24,859 bases of DNA from a virus, in IMG/VR virus record IMGVR_UViG_3300020473_000118, positions 1 to 24,859 of that record; one strand, written 5' to 3'. Of the stretch, positions 7,052-15,697 are shown in pieces; the first letter of the stretch is position 1; each line of letters starts with the position of its first letter. The notes below the pieces were generated by a model, which was given only the letters and a program-made list of their open reading frames with translations, had not been told where the DNA came from and searched no databases. Both the position numbers and the translations under genes were made by a program.

Positions 7052-7372
7052 CTATGCTGATTGCTCTAAACCAGTAACCGTGACACTAGTATCACCAGTT
7101 GACATATAAACAACCACTCTCTTACCAGCTTGAAGTGCCATACCAGTTCTTTCAACAACTCCCTTTGGAGGAACAGTTACATCATACTCAATCCACTCAT
7201 TAGTACTGGGTGAACTTGATCCAGATAATGCTATTCTTACGTTTACAGGGTTAGATGATGAACGATTAATAACCATCACATTAACAACAGATAATGTTGA
7301 ACTGGGAACGGTATATACGGTTGTATTAGAGCTGCCAGAGGGTGCGGATTGTCCTAAAATTCCAGATGCCAT
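7052..7372 (-). CDS. Small beta-sandwich virion protein, 106 aa
   Basis: 106 residues, predicted all-beta with alternating hydrophobic strands: TTVYTVPSSTLSVVNVMVINR (17-37), EYDVTVPPKGVVERTGMAL and RVVVYMSTGDTSVTVTGLE. The order (an opening YTVP strand, an N/R/S turn, a middle VPPKG segment, then a 'gd.v.v.s..' strand) resembles that of the 113-aa protein at 21406-21747, so the two are probably distant paralogues. Small beta-sandwich proteins of this kind occur as fibre or tail decoration components, but no named family is assigned. It is the first gene after a clear late promoter (7399-7406), with GAGG upstream of the ATG, and heads the sub-operon running on to the cysteine-rich protein. 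Confidence 0.6.
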   Translation of the reverse strand: MASGILGQSAPSGSSNTTVYTVPSSTLSVVNVMVINRSSSNPVNVRIALSGSSSPSTNEWIEYDVTVPPKGVVERTGMALQAGKRVVVYMSTGDTSVTVTGLEQSA

Positions 7373-7398
7373 TTTTTAAATTGTACCTCTTCTTGTAG

Positions 7399-7406
7399 TA
7401 TTTATA
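7399..7406 (-). promoter_or_regulatory. T4-type late promoter motif TATAAATA
   Basis: An exact TATAAATA on the minus strand lies in the 46-base gap after the 1453-aa gene. GAGG and the ATG of the 106-aa gene (7372) follow. It would start the sub-operon of the 106-aa, 89-aa and 363-aa genes. Confidence 0.72.
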
Positions 7407-7418
7407 GTTATCATTAGG

Positions 7419-10400
7419 TCAACTCAAACCTACGAAGAAAGTTCGTGATTGTGAATCAGTCCTATTTAGTGCCAATGCATTATTGGTACTATTAGTTAGG
7501 CTATTAATGTCAGTCTGAGTTTGATTCCTTTCAGTAGCTAACCCTAGAGTTGTATGGTTGTGTGCCATTAATAATCCAGCAGCATCTCTCTCAGCATCCT
7601 TAGTATCAACATAAGTCTTAACTGCAGCCTGTGTTGGAACTTTCTCATTACTATTTTGAGATAATGTTACATCAGTTGAGAACTCATTAATTTGAGCACC
7701 TAACTGAGCACCGATTGAACCCAATTGCAATGAAGTCAAACCAGATAGATCGAAACTGTTAGCATTCAATGTTGCAGCACCAGTTGCCTGGTTAACACGG
7801 AAATATCTACCAACACGGAAGTTACCATCGTGATCAGTTGAAACATAGAAAACACGACCAGGATAGGATTCTTGAATCTCATTCGCCTGAACAGGATCTT
7901 GATTTGGTGCTGCTGGCCAGTTAGTTGTGGATGTTCCACCAGTACCAACTTGCAAGAAGTCATGACCAGTTAATCTTGCCTGACTAAAGATGTAACGAAT
8001 TCTAATCTCCTGTTCATCAAAACATTTCGCTGCTTTCTCTTCAACAAGAGTTAGTGTAGTTACACCATAATTATCAGTGTTTATTCCTGTAACCTTCACA
8101 AATTCATTATCAATCTTAAGGAACTTACCAATAGATCCGTGGAAACCATCTGGATCTACTGCTCTGAATGAAGTATCAACTCCAACAAAATCTTTCCAAA
8201 CTTCACAAGAAGTAGAACTCAATACACTAGTCTGACCAATTGAAGTAAACTGTTCACCAATTGCGTGTGCTATTGGAGTACCTGCTCCATCCTGATTCCT
8301 CTGAACATTCATGGAGTTGGAGTTAGGGAAACTTACAATCTTAACTAACTCTTCTGAGGTAGGCATTAAAGCATACTCACCAGGGTTGAATCCACTAATA
8401 GTATTCACACTCCAAGTAGTATCAGATGCTCCTGCTGGTACAAGGAATTGTGCGTAACTTCCTGTAGGTGTGTACTGAACAAAGGTTGAATTACCACCAG
8501 TATGTGCAGCACCAGTTGATGCCCACTGTCCTCTATCAATAAACACATTACCTTTTCCAGTTGATCCTACCTGACTTACACCAGAGATCACAAATGTAAA
8601 TGGATCAGCACCAGTAATTTGTTGATTATTAAATCCACCGTTTCCAGATCCAGTTACAAACTCTATACTACCGTTAATTTCAAGAGTAGGTGAGGTTGTT
8701 AAACCAGCACAAACCAAAGTACGACCAGACTGACCTCTGTTTCCTGTTATTCCATTTGAAATTATATTAGCAGTTACACCACTAGTTCTTCCAGTAATAG
8801 TTTCATTAGGTAAGAATCCAGTACCAACACCAACAGCTCCTTTAGTCCTTACAGAATAATAGATATTCTTTTCATCAGCACCTTGTTTTGAGTTAACAAT
8901 ACCTATTGCCTCAGAAGTTGATCCTCTAATTTCTTCTCCAATTTGGAATCCACCAGCTTGTGCAGATTGTGTAGCAGGATCTATTTCAAGAATCAATCCT
9001 TCAATAGTACCCTTTCTAAACTTCTCAATTGGACTGAATCCAGAGCTAACAATACCATAATTACCCCAAGAACTGTTACCAGCAAGTGATCTAATTCTTC
9101 CACCACGAGTAGCACAGTAAGAAATATGGCAATAGTATGTGAAGGAGGAAACCATCTCTGCTGCTGCACCACTAGTTACCCAGAATCCAACACCATGATC
9201 ATGAATATTTGTAAACGAGTCAAACACAATTGACTTGTTAGATGGTGTTAATCCATCATCCTTAAACTGTCTATGTACATTACCATCAACGATTGCACCT
9301 ACACCAAATTCAGATTTGGCAGAACAGTTTGATATGTATGGAGATTTAAGTACTCTGCTCTCAGGATTTAATCTAACAAATGTACCTTTAACAGTTGCGT
9401 TATTAAGGTCGTCTGGAGTAGCAGTAAATGTAAGGCTAGTAGAAGATACTGTTTGAGTCTTATCTACTTCAATAGTAGATGTGTCAATAAACTGAATAAC
9501 TTTTGTTCCATTAGAAACACCACTACCTGTTACAGTTGTTCCTACTAAATCAGGGAAGAAATCACTACCACTAACAATAGTTCCACTAATAGATCCACTT
9601 AATGTTGCAGCGATATTTGCTTTAACAAAACCATTCATTCCCTCCATAAAGAGGTCTTTAAGCATAGTCTTGTCACTCATCAAGAACATTGTTGATGTTG
9701 AGTTCTCTCTTGTTTCAATTGAAGTTATAGCAATATCAGTTACACCATTTTCCCAAGTATCTGAAGTAGTCCATTTTCCACCAGTAACTGGTCTAATTTC
9801 TACTCTAGTCTTTTCATCAAAACTAGAATCCAAAATACTAGCAGTTTTAGTTCCTGCACCATTTGTTATAACAGATCCATAAGAAACATAAGGAGCTGCT
9901 TTTTTAATTGCACCAGTAGCAGCACTTACAAAATTATGTGTTGTTGTATCTGTAATAGCACCTTGACCACCATTTACATTAACCGTAATTGTTGTAGCGG
10001 TAACTTCTTTAATTGGTAGAAGATTATTGTAAGCATAGTCATATCCAGAAACAGTTCCAGTTGCACCAGATGAACGAGGATATGTCTTTTGAGTTGTATT
10101 ACCATCACCATTATAGTTACAAGTGAAGGTTAATGAATTTGTAACTATCTCGATACTATCAGTAGTTACTAAATCGTGTGCTCCAATAGTACATACCATA
10201 TCACCAGATGTTGGATTATAGTTAATCGCAGTTGGTGTATAAGTTGCAGCAGGTGCAGCAGCAAGAGTAAGAACCTGATGCCAAGCATCAGCACCCTTAC
10301 CAACATTTACAGTAATTGATGCACCACTTGTTGCAGTAATAGGAAGATTAGCACCAGCAGCAGGGTCTTTTCCAGGTCTTGGATATGCATGCTGTGAAGC

Positions 10401-11780
10401 GTGGTTATCTTGAGAGCAAGTAAATGTTAATGTTCTATCACCAATCTGAATAGTATTTGATGTAGTAAGAGTATGAGATCCAATTGTTAATACTAAATCT
10501 CCTGTAGTACTATCATATGTTGCACCACTAACACTCTTCTGACTACCAGTGTTTGGAGTAATACAATCTGCTACAGCACTAACAAAAGTATGATCATAAT
10601 GACCAGCAGCCTTAACTTTAGATGTTCTTAGGTTATCTCCAACAATTGTAACTTCAGGAGGAACAACAATAGGAAGTGTCTCATTATAAACACCAGCTTT
10701 TACATAGATACTTGCTGGTCCAGTTGCTATTCCACAAGCGTGTCTTACTGAATGGAAGGATCTACTTATACTCGATCCATCATTAGTGAAATCATTTCCT
10801 TCTTCTGTTACATAATAAACTGGGTGTGTAGTACTATTATTTTCCCACTGAGGAACACCTTCTGGACTTACTGCCAATACCTGACCATCAGCTCCTACTG
10901 GCAATCTAGCAGCACCAGTGGTGTAGTAAACCAAGTCACCCTCGGTTGTCATAACATTAGCAGCAGCACCCTCTGCTAACACATTCCAAAAAACTCCATT
11001 AGAGTCTGTTGAAGGATCCTGATTTAAATTACCAAGAGTTGCAACACCAATATAACTATTACTTAATTTCTTAACAGCATCACCAAGATTATATTGAACA
11101 GTAGGCTCCCACTGTCCTTTCCAAGCAAGACCTTTATTTACTAGACTCCAACTTGCTGCTTCTGTAGGTAAAACATTTGTACTGGTAGTAATCGCAACAT
11201 ATGTATATCCACCATATAATGCTAGATCACCTTGCTTATAATCAACTGTTGTATTATATTCTCCCGTTACATTAAAACCAGTTGTTAATATATCCCAATC
11301 CGCAGCTAAATTATATGCAGGTGGTTTATTTGTATTCTTTCTCGTAGCAACATATGTGTATCCACCATATGCTACAATGTCACCTGTTTGATACTCAGTA
11401 GAAGATGCCCAAGTATCTTCATAGTTAAATGATGAAATATAATCAACTATAGAACTTAATTCTGGATCAAAAGCTACAGGAGAAGTATGACCAGCAGTTA
11501 CTCTATACTGAGTATTACCATATTTAAATACATCATTTATTTTATACCAAAAACTTGCAGTCCAATTTCCTTTATTGGTTATACCTTCAGTATGCAGCGA
11601 CCAATTAGCTGCTAAATCATTACTATAAAAAAGATTCTCGTTATTAGCGGAGGTATGGTTTGTCTTACAAACATAAGTGTTAGAACCATACTTTACTATG
11701 TCATCAATAACATAAGCAGTGCTGATTCCCCAGTCACCTCTCCAATTAAATTTTAATCTACCGAGTCTAAATTCAGCCAT
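7419..11780 (-). CDS. Giant tail-fibre/adhesin protein with five carbohydrate-binding-like modules and a beta-helix
   Basis: 1453 residues, the largest gene here. Residues ~11-267 hold five tandem ~50-residue modules of the type W...Y..GDxVxYxGxxYVxxxxxxxxxP (for example TGDIVAYGGYTYVAT at 132-146 and QGDLALYGGYTYVAI at 183-197), the pattern of CBM5/12-like chitin-binding modules. MTTEGDLVYY...RLPVGADGQVLAV (277-304) is a common fibre linker. A pectin-lyase-like beta-helix starts at YYVTEEGNDF (322-331), with KAGVYNETLPIVVPPEVTIVG (361-381). Two LTFTC...YPR repeats follow (451-468, 550-569). The last ~130 residues have VFYVSTDHDGNFRVG and VPTQAAVKTYVDT, then a coiled segment. The beta-helix opening and the 'STDxxGNFRxG' block are shared with the 827-aa protein. 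It is probably a receptor-binding or polysaccharide-binding virion protein. Depolymerase activity is possible from the beta-helix, but no catalytic residues can be named. Confidence 0.8.
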   Translation of the reverse strand: MAEFRLGRLKFNWRGDWGISTAYVIDDIVKYGSNTYVCKTNHTSANNENLFYSNDLAANWSLHTEGITNKGNWTASFWYKINDVFKYGNTQYRVTAGHTSPVAFDPELSSIVDYISSFNYEDTWASSTEYQTGDIVAYGGYTYVATRKNTNKPPAYNLAADWDILTTGFNVTGEYNTTVDYKQGDLALYGGYTYVAITTSTNVLPTEAASWSLVNKGLAWKGQWEPTVQYNLGDAVKKLSNSYIGVATLGNLNQDPSTDSNGVFWNVLAEGAAANVMTTEGDLVYYTTGAARLPVGADGQVLAVSPEGVPQWENNSTTHPVYYVTEEGNDFTNDGSSISRSFHSVRHACGIATGPASIYVKAGVYNETLPIVVPPEVTIVGDNLRTSKVKAAGHYDHTFVSAVADCITPNTGSQKSVSGATYDSTTGDLVLTIGSHTLTTSNTIQIGDRTLTFTCSQDNHASQHAYPRPGKDPAAGANLPITATSGASITVNVGKGADAWHQVLTLAAAPAATYTPTAINYNPTSGDMVCTIGAHDLVTTDSIEIVTNSLTFTCNYNGDGNTTQKTYPRSSGATGTVSGYDYAYNNLLPIKEVTATTITVNVNGGQGAITDTTTHNFVSAATGAIKKAAPYVSYGSVITNGAGTKTASILDSSFDEKTRVEIRPVTGGKWTTSDTWENGVTDIAITSIETRENSTSTMFLMSDKTMLKDLFMEGMNGFVKANIAATLSGSISGTIVSGSDFFPDLVGTTVTGSGVSNGTKVIQFIDTSTIEVDKTQTVSSTSLTFTATPDDLNNATVKGTFVRLNPESRVLKSPYISNCSAKSEFGVGAIVDGNVHRQFKDDGLTPSNKSIVFDSFTNIHDHGVGFWVTSGAAAEMVSSFTYYCHISYCATRGGRIRSLAGNSSWGNYGIVSSGFSPIEKFRKGTIEGLILEIDPATQSAQAGGFQIGEEIRGSTSEAIGIVNSKQGADEKNIYYSVRTKGAVGVGTGFLPNETITGRTSGVTANIISNGITGNRGQSGRTLVCAGLTTSPTLEINGSIEFVTGSGNGGFNNQQITGADPFTFVISGVSQVGSTGKGNVFIDRGQWASTGAAHTGGNSTFVQYTPTGSYAQFLVPAGASDTTWSVNTISGFNPGEYALMPTSEELVKIVSFPNSNSMNVQRNQDGAGTPIAHAIGEQFTSIGQTSVLSSTSCEVWKDFVGVDTSFRAVDPDGFHGSIGKFLKIDNEFVKVTGINTDNYGVTTLTLVEEKAAKCFDEQEIRIRYIFSQARLTGHDFLQVGTGGTSTTNWPAAPNQDPVQANEIQESYPGRVFYVSTDHDGNFRVGRYFRVNQATGAATLNANSFDLSGLTSLQLGSIGAQLGAQINEFSTDVTLSQNSNEKVPTQAAVKTYVDTKDAERDAAGLLMAHNHTTLGLATERNQTQTDINSLTNSTNNALALNRTDSQSRTFFVGLS
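10377..10430 (-). repeat. FTCxxDNHASQHAYPR repeat in the 1453-aa gene
   Basis: This stretch encodes residues 451-468 of the 1453-aa protein (LTFTCSQDNHASQHAYPR). A diverged copy (TFTCNYNGDGNTTQKTYPR) is encoded at 10074-10133. Both are related to the two copies in the 827-aa gene about 12 kb away. Confidence 0.65.
10971..11750 (-). repeat. Five tandem carbohydrate-binding-like modules (protein-level repeat)
   Basis: This stretch encodes residues 11-270 of the 1453-aa protein. Five copies begin near residues 11, 69, 120, 168 and 218. Each has an opening Trp/Tyr, a 'Y..GD/DDxVKYG' turn, a 'xxYVxxxxxx' strand and a closing Trp (W60, W162, W211, W265; the second copy lacks a clear closing W). 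The third and fourth copies are the closest to each other (both with YGGYTYVA). Confidence 0.75.
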
Positions 11781-11796
11781 TGTTGTTTCTTAAATC

Positions 11797-12177
11797 CTAT
11801 TTTGGTCCTACGGAATAATCATAATCACCAAACTTTGCAACGAGATATCCATCGTTATCAACATAATAAGAGATTCGCCTAAAATCGAATCTGAACTGTT
11901 GGTATTTATCGAACTCATTGTTCCTATAAGTTTTTTCTTCAGTGGTTTCATCCACATAATCTAAACCTTCTAGGAACTCTGGATAGGGTGTTCCATCAAG
12001 TCTATGAGAGACATCAACCACTTCATCATCTGAAGTTTTCACTTTAGTATAACGAAGCATACCGTCATCATCTCTTCTCAGAGCGTGAACGGTAAATTTA
12101 TCTTGTTGACCAAATTGAAGTCCGCCACCACCACCGCTAGTGCCAGATAGCATACTTCCACTTAGGAACATTGTCAT
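11797..12177 (-). CDS. Small virion-cluster protein, 126 aa
   Basis: 126 residues beginning MTMFLSGSMLSG, followed by a TSGGGGG hinge and then a charged region (FTVHALRRDDDGML) and a Tyr/Asp/Phe-rich C-terminus (FRFDFRRISYYVD, FGDYDYSVGPK). I chose the ATG at 12175-12177. It forms an ATGA overlap with the stop of the 257-aa gene, and GGAGGG stands seven bases before it. A longer frame opening with TTG at 12190-12192 would put the ribosome binding site inside the coding sequence. No enzyme motif, signal peptide or membrane segment is seen. Position between the 257-aa and 1453-aa fibre genes, with the glycine hinge, suggests a small structural or connector protein. The family is not recognised. 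Confidence 0.65.
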   Translation of the reverse strand: MTMFLSGSMLSGTSGGGGGLQFGQQDKFTVHALRRDDDGMLRYTKVKTSDDEVVDVSHRLDGTPYPEFLEGLDYVDETTEEKTYRNNEFDKYQQFRFDFRRISYYVDNDGYLVAKFGDYDYSVGPK

Positions 12178-12947
12178 GCAAATACCCTCCAATTACTGCC
12201 TGTCCAAACAAATCTAACAGTAGCTCCATCTACATCACATGCAAAGGGAGAATCAATCACACCACTGTAATTAATAAACTGTTCATTATTTTGGGTGGCA
12301 ACCATAAGATTATTTATGCTCCAAGTTCCTTCATCATCATGTAGATCAATAAAGTCTCCAGGATTTTTACTTCCCACTCCAGGAAGAGTTAATTGAAAAG
12401 CTGCTCCAGAGGTATTTGTAAGATATGATGTATTAGAAATTACATATCCACTAGAACTTACTTGAGTTAGTGATGGTACAGTTGCTTCTGCTTGAACCTG
12501 AAGTTTACTGAAATCAATAACTACAGTAGATCCATAACCAACAACAGTCAGACCAGCACCAACGAAGTTGATATCAGTAAATCCTACACCAATTCTATTA
12601 AATGTTGGATCAATATATCCACTTTCTTTATTAAGAGCAGTTGATCCGATACCAACACCACCAGCAAATGGATTACCATCCAAATACCTAACAACACCAC
12701 CAACATATATGTCACCTAAGAAATTAGCCCAACCTGCGAAGGTACTAAAACCTTGAACATTAAAATTCTCAACAACTGTTAATCCAGCACCTATTCTTGT
12801 GTCACCAAGAACATCAAGTTTATACTGAGGATCTACAGTTCCAATACCAACATTAGGTGTTGTCGTACTGGTAATAGCAATCTTACCTGTAGTGTCATCT
12901 ACTACAATATAATGACCAAGTTGTGATAGCTCTCTATTGAATGCCAT
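12174..12947 (-). CDS. Tail-fibre-like structural protein, 257 aa
   Basis: 257 residues. After a short start (MAFNRELSQLGHYIVVDDTTGKI) comes VGIGTVDPQYKLDVLGD (33-49), the repeat common in phage fibres of the endosialidase/S74 style, then several 'GAGLTVV' and 'GIGSTA' beta repeats and a C-terminal beta domain with NYSGVIDSPFACDVDGATVRF and a final TGSNWRVFA. There is no S74 chaperone motif at the end, so the protein is short compared with autoprocessed fibres. It is most likely a fibre shaft or tip component. It overlaps the 126-aa gene by four bases (ATGA), so the two are probably co-translated. A late-promoter-like AATAAATA stands upstream at 12968-12975. The specific virion position is not known. 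Confidence 0.7.
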   Translation of the reverse strand: MAFNRELSQLGHYIVVDDTTGKIAITSTTTPNVGIGTVDPQYKLDVLGDTRIGAGLTVVENFNVQGFSTFAGWANFLGDIYVGGVVRYLDGNPFAGGVGIGSTALNKESGYIDPTFNRIGVGFTDINFVGAGLTVVGYGSTVVIDFSKLQVQAEATVPSLTQVSSSGYVISNTSYLTNTSGAAFQLTLPGVGSKNPGDFIDLHDDEGTWSINNLMVATQNNEQFINYSGVIDSPFACDVDGATVRFVWTGSNWRVFA

Positions 12948-12967
12948 TATATGATTACTTTATTAGA

Positions 12968-12975
12968 TATTTATT
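12968..12975 (-). promoter_or_regulatory. Late-promoter-like motif AATAAATA
   Basis: AATAAATA on the minus strand lies 20 bases upstream of the 257-aa ATG, within the 43-base gap. It differs from TATAAATA by one base. The same variant precedes the 827-aa gene and the HNH gene. Confidence 0.55.
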
Positions 12976-12990
12976 GAGATTATACATCAT

Positions 12991-13851
12991 CTAAGTTACA
13001 CTACCTCCATGACCATAAACATAATATTCAGTACTTGATATGCACAATACTTTGCAAAAGGATAACTGATTCATCGTAAGTGTGGTTTTAAGTTGACCAG
13101 GACCAGCATTACCTGCTGCTGGTGGCATCAGAATAAATTGAGCACTACCTGAAGTAGTCATAGTAGCACCATTTATATTTTGATTATTAATAACCGTAAT
13201 CTCATCTCCAGGTTGTAATGTGGATCCAAGTGATGAAATATTAACAGAGTTATTACCACTTGTACCAGTCATATTAATTATCTTTCCTGCATCAGCACCA
13301 GTTACAGAATAAGAACCATTAGCAGCAGTAGTAGTTAGAACTACACCACCAGAAAATGGATTACCAATAATAAATCTACCACCCATATTAGAGTGTGCTG
13401 TACATTGATAGTAAAGCACACTAGGTGCATCTTGAGGAACATCAAATACAATGTCTGTTGGTGCAACACCATCATTATTAGTTACACCAGTATTGTATTG
13501 TGTACCTGCAGATCCATTAATAGTACTTTGAATCCTAAACGGATGTCCTGAAGATCTATTATGGAAAATATATCTCTGCCCTCTCACAAGATTTATATCA
13601 GGATCGAATCTAGTTCCACCATCAAATCCAGGTCCTTTAAAACTATAATGATCAGTTCCATCATTACCAATCTCCCAACTAGCAATAGCACCTCTAAACT
13701 CATAGGCAGTACAGGTTGCACCAATTGATACATCAGTACTAATAGCAACATTTACAGCATTTAAATTTATGTTATTAGGACTTGTAAGTGTTGGACTACC
13801 AGAAGGTTGAACAAAACTAATTTTCTTTACACCGAAACCTTTTTCTGCCAT
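12991..13851 (-). CDS. Structural protein with a cupredoxin-like domain and possible type 1 copper site
   Basis: 286 residues. Residues ~65-162 resemble a cupredoxin domain: INLVRGQRYIFHN (86-98), HPFRIQ (103-108), a beta segment DIVFDVP, and YYQCTAHSNMGGRF (147-160). H103, C150, H153 and M156 would be the type 1 copper ligands, with a C-x2-H-x2-M spacing a little shorter than the C-x2-H-x4-M of plastocyanin. After this comes GNPFSGGVVLTTTAANG and a C-terminal beta domain (ITVINNQNINGATM) of fibre style. Its place between the subtilase and fibre genes, and the N- and C-terminal fibre-like parts, suggest a virion protein rather than an electron carrier. Copper binding is inferred. The domain may be purely structural. 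A weak late-promoter-like motif lies upstream. Confidence 0.7.
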   Translation of the reverse strand: MAEKGFGVKKISFVQPSGSPTLTSPNNINLNAVNVAISTDVSIGATCTAYEFRGAIASWEIGNDGTDHYSFKGPGFDGGTRFDPDINLVRGQRYIFHNRSSGHPFRIQSTINGSAGTQYNTGVTNNDGVAPTDIVFDVPQDAPSVLYYQCTAHSNMGGRFIIGNPFSGGVVLTTTAANGSYSVTGADAGKIINMTGTSGNNSVNISSLGSTLQPGDEITVINNQNINGATMTTSGSAQFILMPPAAGNAGPGQLKTTLTMNQLSFCKVLCISSTEYYVYGHGGSVT

Positions 13852-13864
13852 TGTTATTTTTACT

Positions 13865-13872
13865 TATTTAGA
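13865..13872 (-). promoter_or_regulatory. Weak late-promoter-like motif TCTAAATA
   Basis: TCTAAATA on the minus strand lies 13 bases upstream of the 286-aa ATG, in the 22-base gap after the subtilase stop. It matches six of eight late-promoter positions including TAAATA, but the spacing to the start is short and the match is loose. Confidence 0.35.
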
Positions 13873-13873
13873 T

Positions 13874-15697
13874 TTAGGAACTTAATGATGCTTCCCCATT
13901 ATTAGCATATGGGTTATATAAAATCCTACGACGAGAACTCTTTAAACTATAAGTATTTCCCCAGTAGGATGAATCAGTTGCACTGTTACTTTGATATGGA
14001 TCATAAAAAGCAGTCTCTGGCATTTCTAAAGAACCATGTTCAAATAACCACTTTCTTGCCTGTGCCCTTGTAGCACCTGGATTAGCTTCCAAATACAATG
14101 CCATCACACCACACACTTGAGGTGTTGCCATACTGGTTCCACTTATAGCATAATTGTAAAATGTTCCATTTCTTGGGTCAGCATATCCAGCATCATATGG
14201 ACTAAGAATATTAGATCCACCAGCCCAGACATCAACAGCAGGTCCTCTATTACTAAAAGAAGAACATCTTTCTTGATCAGTTCCACCTTGTGTAGTAACA
14301 TCTATAGATCCAACAACAATTGCAGCATCTTCTTTATCTTGATGACTAAATGCAGGTGTTCCGCTTCTATTATAATAGTTACTATACCCATCATTATAAT
14401 ACATAGTACCACTGTCTATTGTATTATCATAATCCCTACCTACAGGTATCTCTTGTTTATCATCAGAATTACCTGCAGCAAAGCACCATACAATATCTTT
14501 ACAATCAGGATCTGCAAATACTTCATCGGCTTCTGATTGACCATATGTTTGCACAGAAGTAAACTGTTTGTATGGTCCCCAAGTAGACATCCAATAAACA
14601 GATGGACAAGCAGTTGAAGACATTGATGCTTTAGGGAAAGTTTGCCCTCTTTCAGTTGCAGTATAATTATTTGCAGCAGTAAAGAATTGTCTGAATCCCC
14701 AACTACCATTAACTACAGTAGGATTTCTTCTACCAGTTTCTGGATTGATTGGTTTATTCTTATGCCAAACTTTAATATAATCAAATCCATCAGAAGGATT
14801 TGACCATCCACAATCACTTCTATCAACACAAGCGATAGACCATATGTTTCCTTCAAAAGCATGACCAAATTGATTTCCAGCAGCAGTTCCAGCAACATGA
14901 CTACCATGATAACTTATACTATAAGGATAACCAGAGTATCCTTTCTCCATCATTAAAGCAGAATTAACTTTATAATTTGCTAGTGTTGAAGTTCCAGGAG
15001 CAACCAAACCTTCAGAAGCCCAATTAATGTTGTACTCAGAAGCACCGTGGATTAATATGTCTCTTACTCTAGTATAATCTTCACAAGCAGTAGGATCAGG
15101 AACAGATGTGATTCCTGGTTTTAAAAACTCTGGATGATCCCAACGAACACCAGTGTCCATAATAACGACATCAACATTTTTTCCAGTCAAAGTATAATGT
15201 ACTTCAGATGGAACCTCTGGATTAGGACCAAAAACATTAAATTTATTTGAATGTCTCCATAATCCCCACTGAGTAAAATCCAATACTCCACCTGGATTAC
15301 CTCCACCACCAGAAGAATCTCTTCTATTTCTAACAGGATATTTAAATCTATCAGTGGTTAGATGACTGTCAAACTCCTGGTCATATTTTCTCTGCTCTAT
15401 CTCATACTCATTATATAAATGAGATCTCAGAACCCAATCAACTTTGGGATGATTTTTTAATACATCTGCCTCTGCAGGAGACATTTCATATACACTTCTC
15501 TTTGGAGAACACTTCATCTCTGAAGTACAATCAATCTTTCTATTTGGTATATTGTCTATATTATTTTCATCAATTATATAATCATGAATCTCTTGCCAAT
15601 CTAAAGCATCCTTTACGCATACAGTATATGCTTGCTGAGTATCAGGATATACAACAAGAACTCTTCCAGTATTTGAATCTAATGTTGTACTAATCAT
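13874..15697 (-). CDS. Subtilisin-like serine protease (peptidase S8) in the virion gene cluster
   Basis: 607 residues. The catalytic core spans about 165-560. Asp181 lies in VVIMDTGV, His264 in HGSHVAGTAAG (264-274), Asn410 in CFAAGNSDD (405-413, the oxyanion Asn) and Ser522 in SGTSMATPQVCG (519-530). All four key residues are present. Residues 1-130 could be a prodomain or virion-anchoring part, and a glycine-rich linker (SSGGGGNPGG, 128-137) separates it from the core. There is no signal peptide or membrane segment. The core has long insertions compared with compact subtilisins and a ~45-residue Ser/Tyr/Asn-rich tail. Start: ATG in a 4-base ATGA overlap with the 283-aa gene, with GGAGG four bases before it. 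Position amid fibre genes suggests a virion-borne or fibre-maturation protease, which is an inference. Digestion of host surface proteins is an alternative. Confidence 0.88.
   Translation of the reverse strand: MISTTLDSNTGRVLVVYPDTQQAYTVCVKDALDWQEIHDYIIDENNIDNIPNRKIDCTSEMKCSPKRSVYEMSPAEADVLKNHPKVDWVLRSHLYNEYEIEQRKYDQEFDSHLTTDRFKYPVRNRRDSSGGGGNPGGVLDFTQWGLWRHSNKFNVFGPNPEVPSEVHYTLTGKNVDVVIMDTGVRWDHPEFLKPGITSVPDPTACEDYTRVRDILIHGASEYNINWASEGLVAPGTSTLANYKVNSALMMEKGYSGYPYSISYHGSHVAGTAAGNQFGHAFEGNIWSIACVDRSDCGWSNPSDGFDYIKVWHKNKPINPETGRRNPTVVNGSWGFRQFFTAANNYTATERGQTFPKASMSSTACPSVYWMSTWGPYKQFTSVQTYGQSEADEVFADPDCKDIVWCFAAGNSDDKQEIPVGRDYDNTIDSGTMYYNDGYSNYYNRSGTPAFSHQDKEDAAIVVGSIDVTTQGGTDQERCSSFSNRGPAVDVWAGGSNILSPYDAGYADPRNGTFYNYAISGTSMATPQVCGVMALYLEANPGATRAQARKWLFEHGSLEMPETAFYDPYQSNSATDSSYWGNTYSLKSSRRRILYNPYANNGEASLSS

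Noticed and set aside
12178-12192. TTG-initiated extension of the 126-aa protein (five extra residues)
   Set aside because: The extension would contain the GGAGGG ribosome binding site itself. The ATG at 12175-12177 has ideal spacing and an ATGA overlap with the preceding stop.
14117-14536. Plus-strand 139-codon Ile/Ser-rich frame antisense to the subtilase
   Set aside because: The subtilase frame has all catalytic motifs. The antisense frame shows no motif, and its Ile/Ser bias is an antisense artefact.
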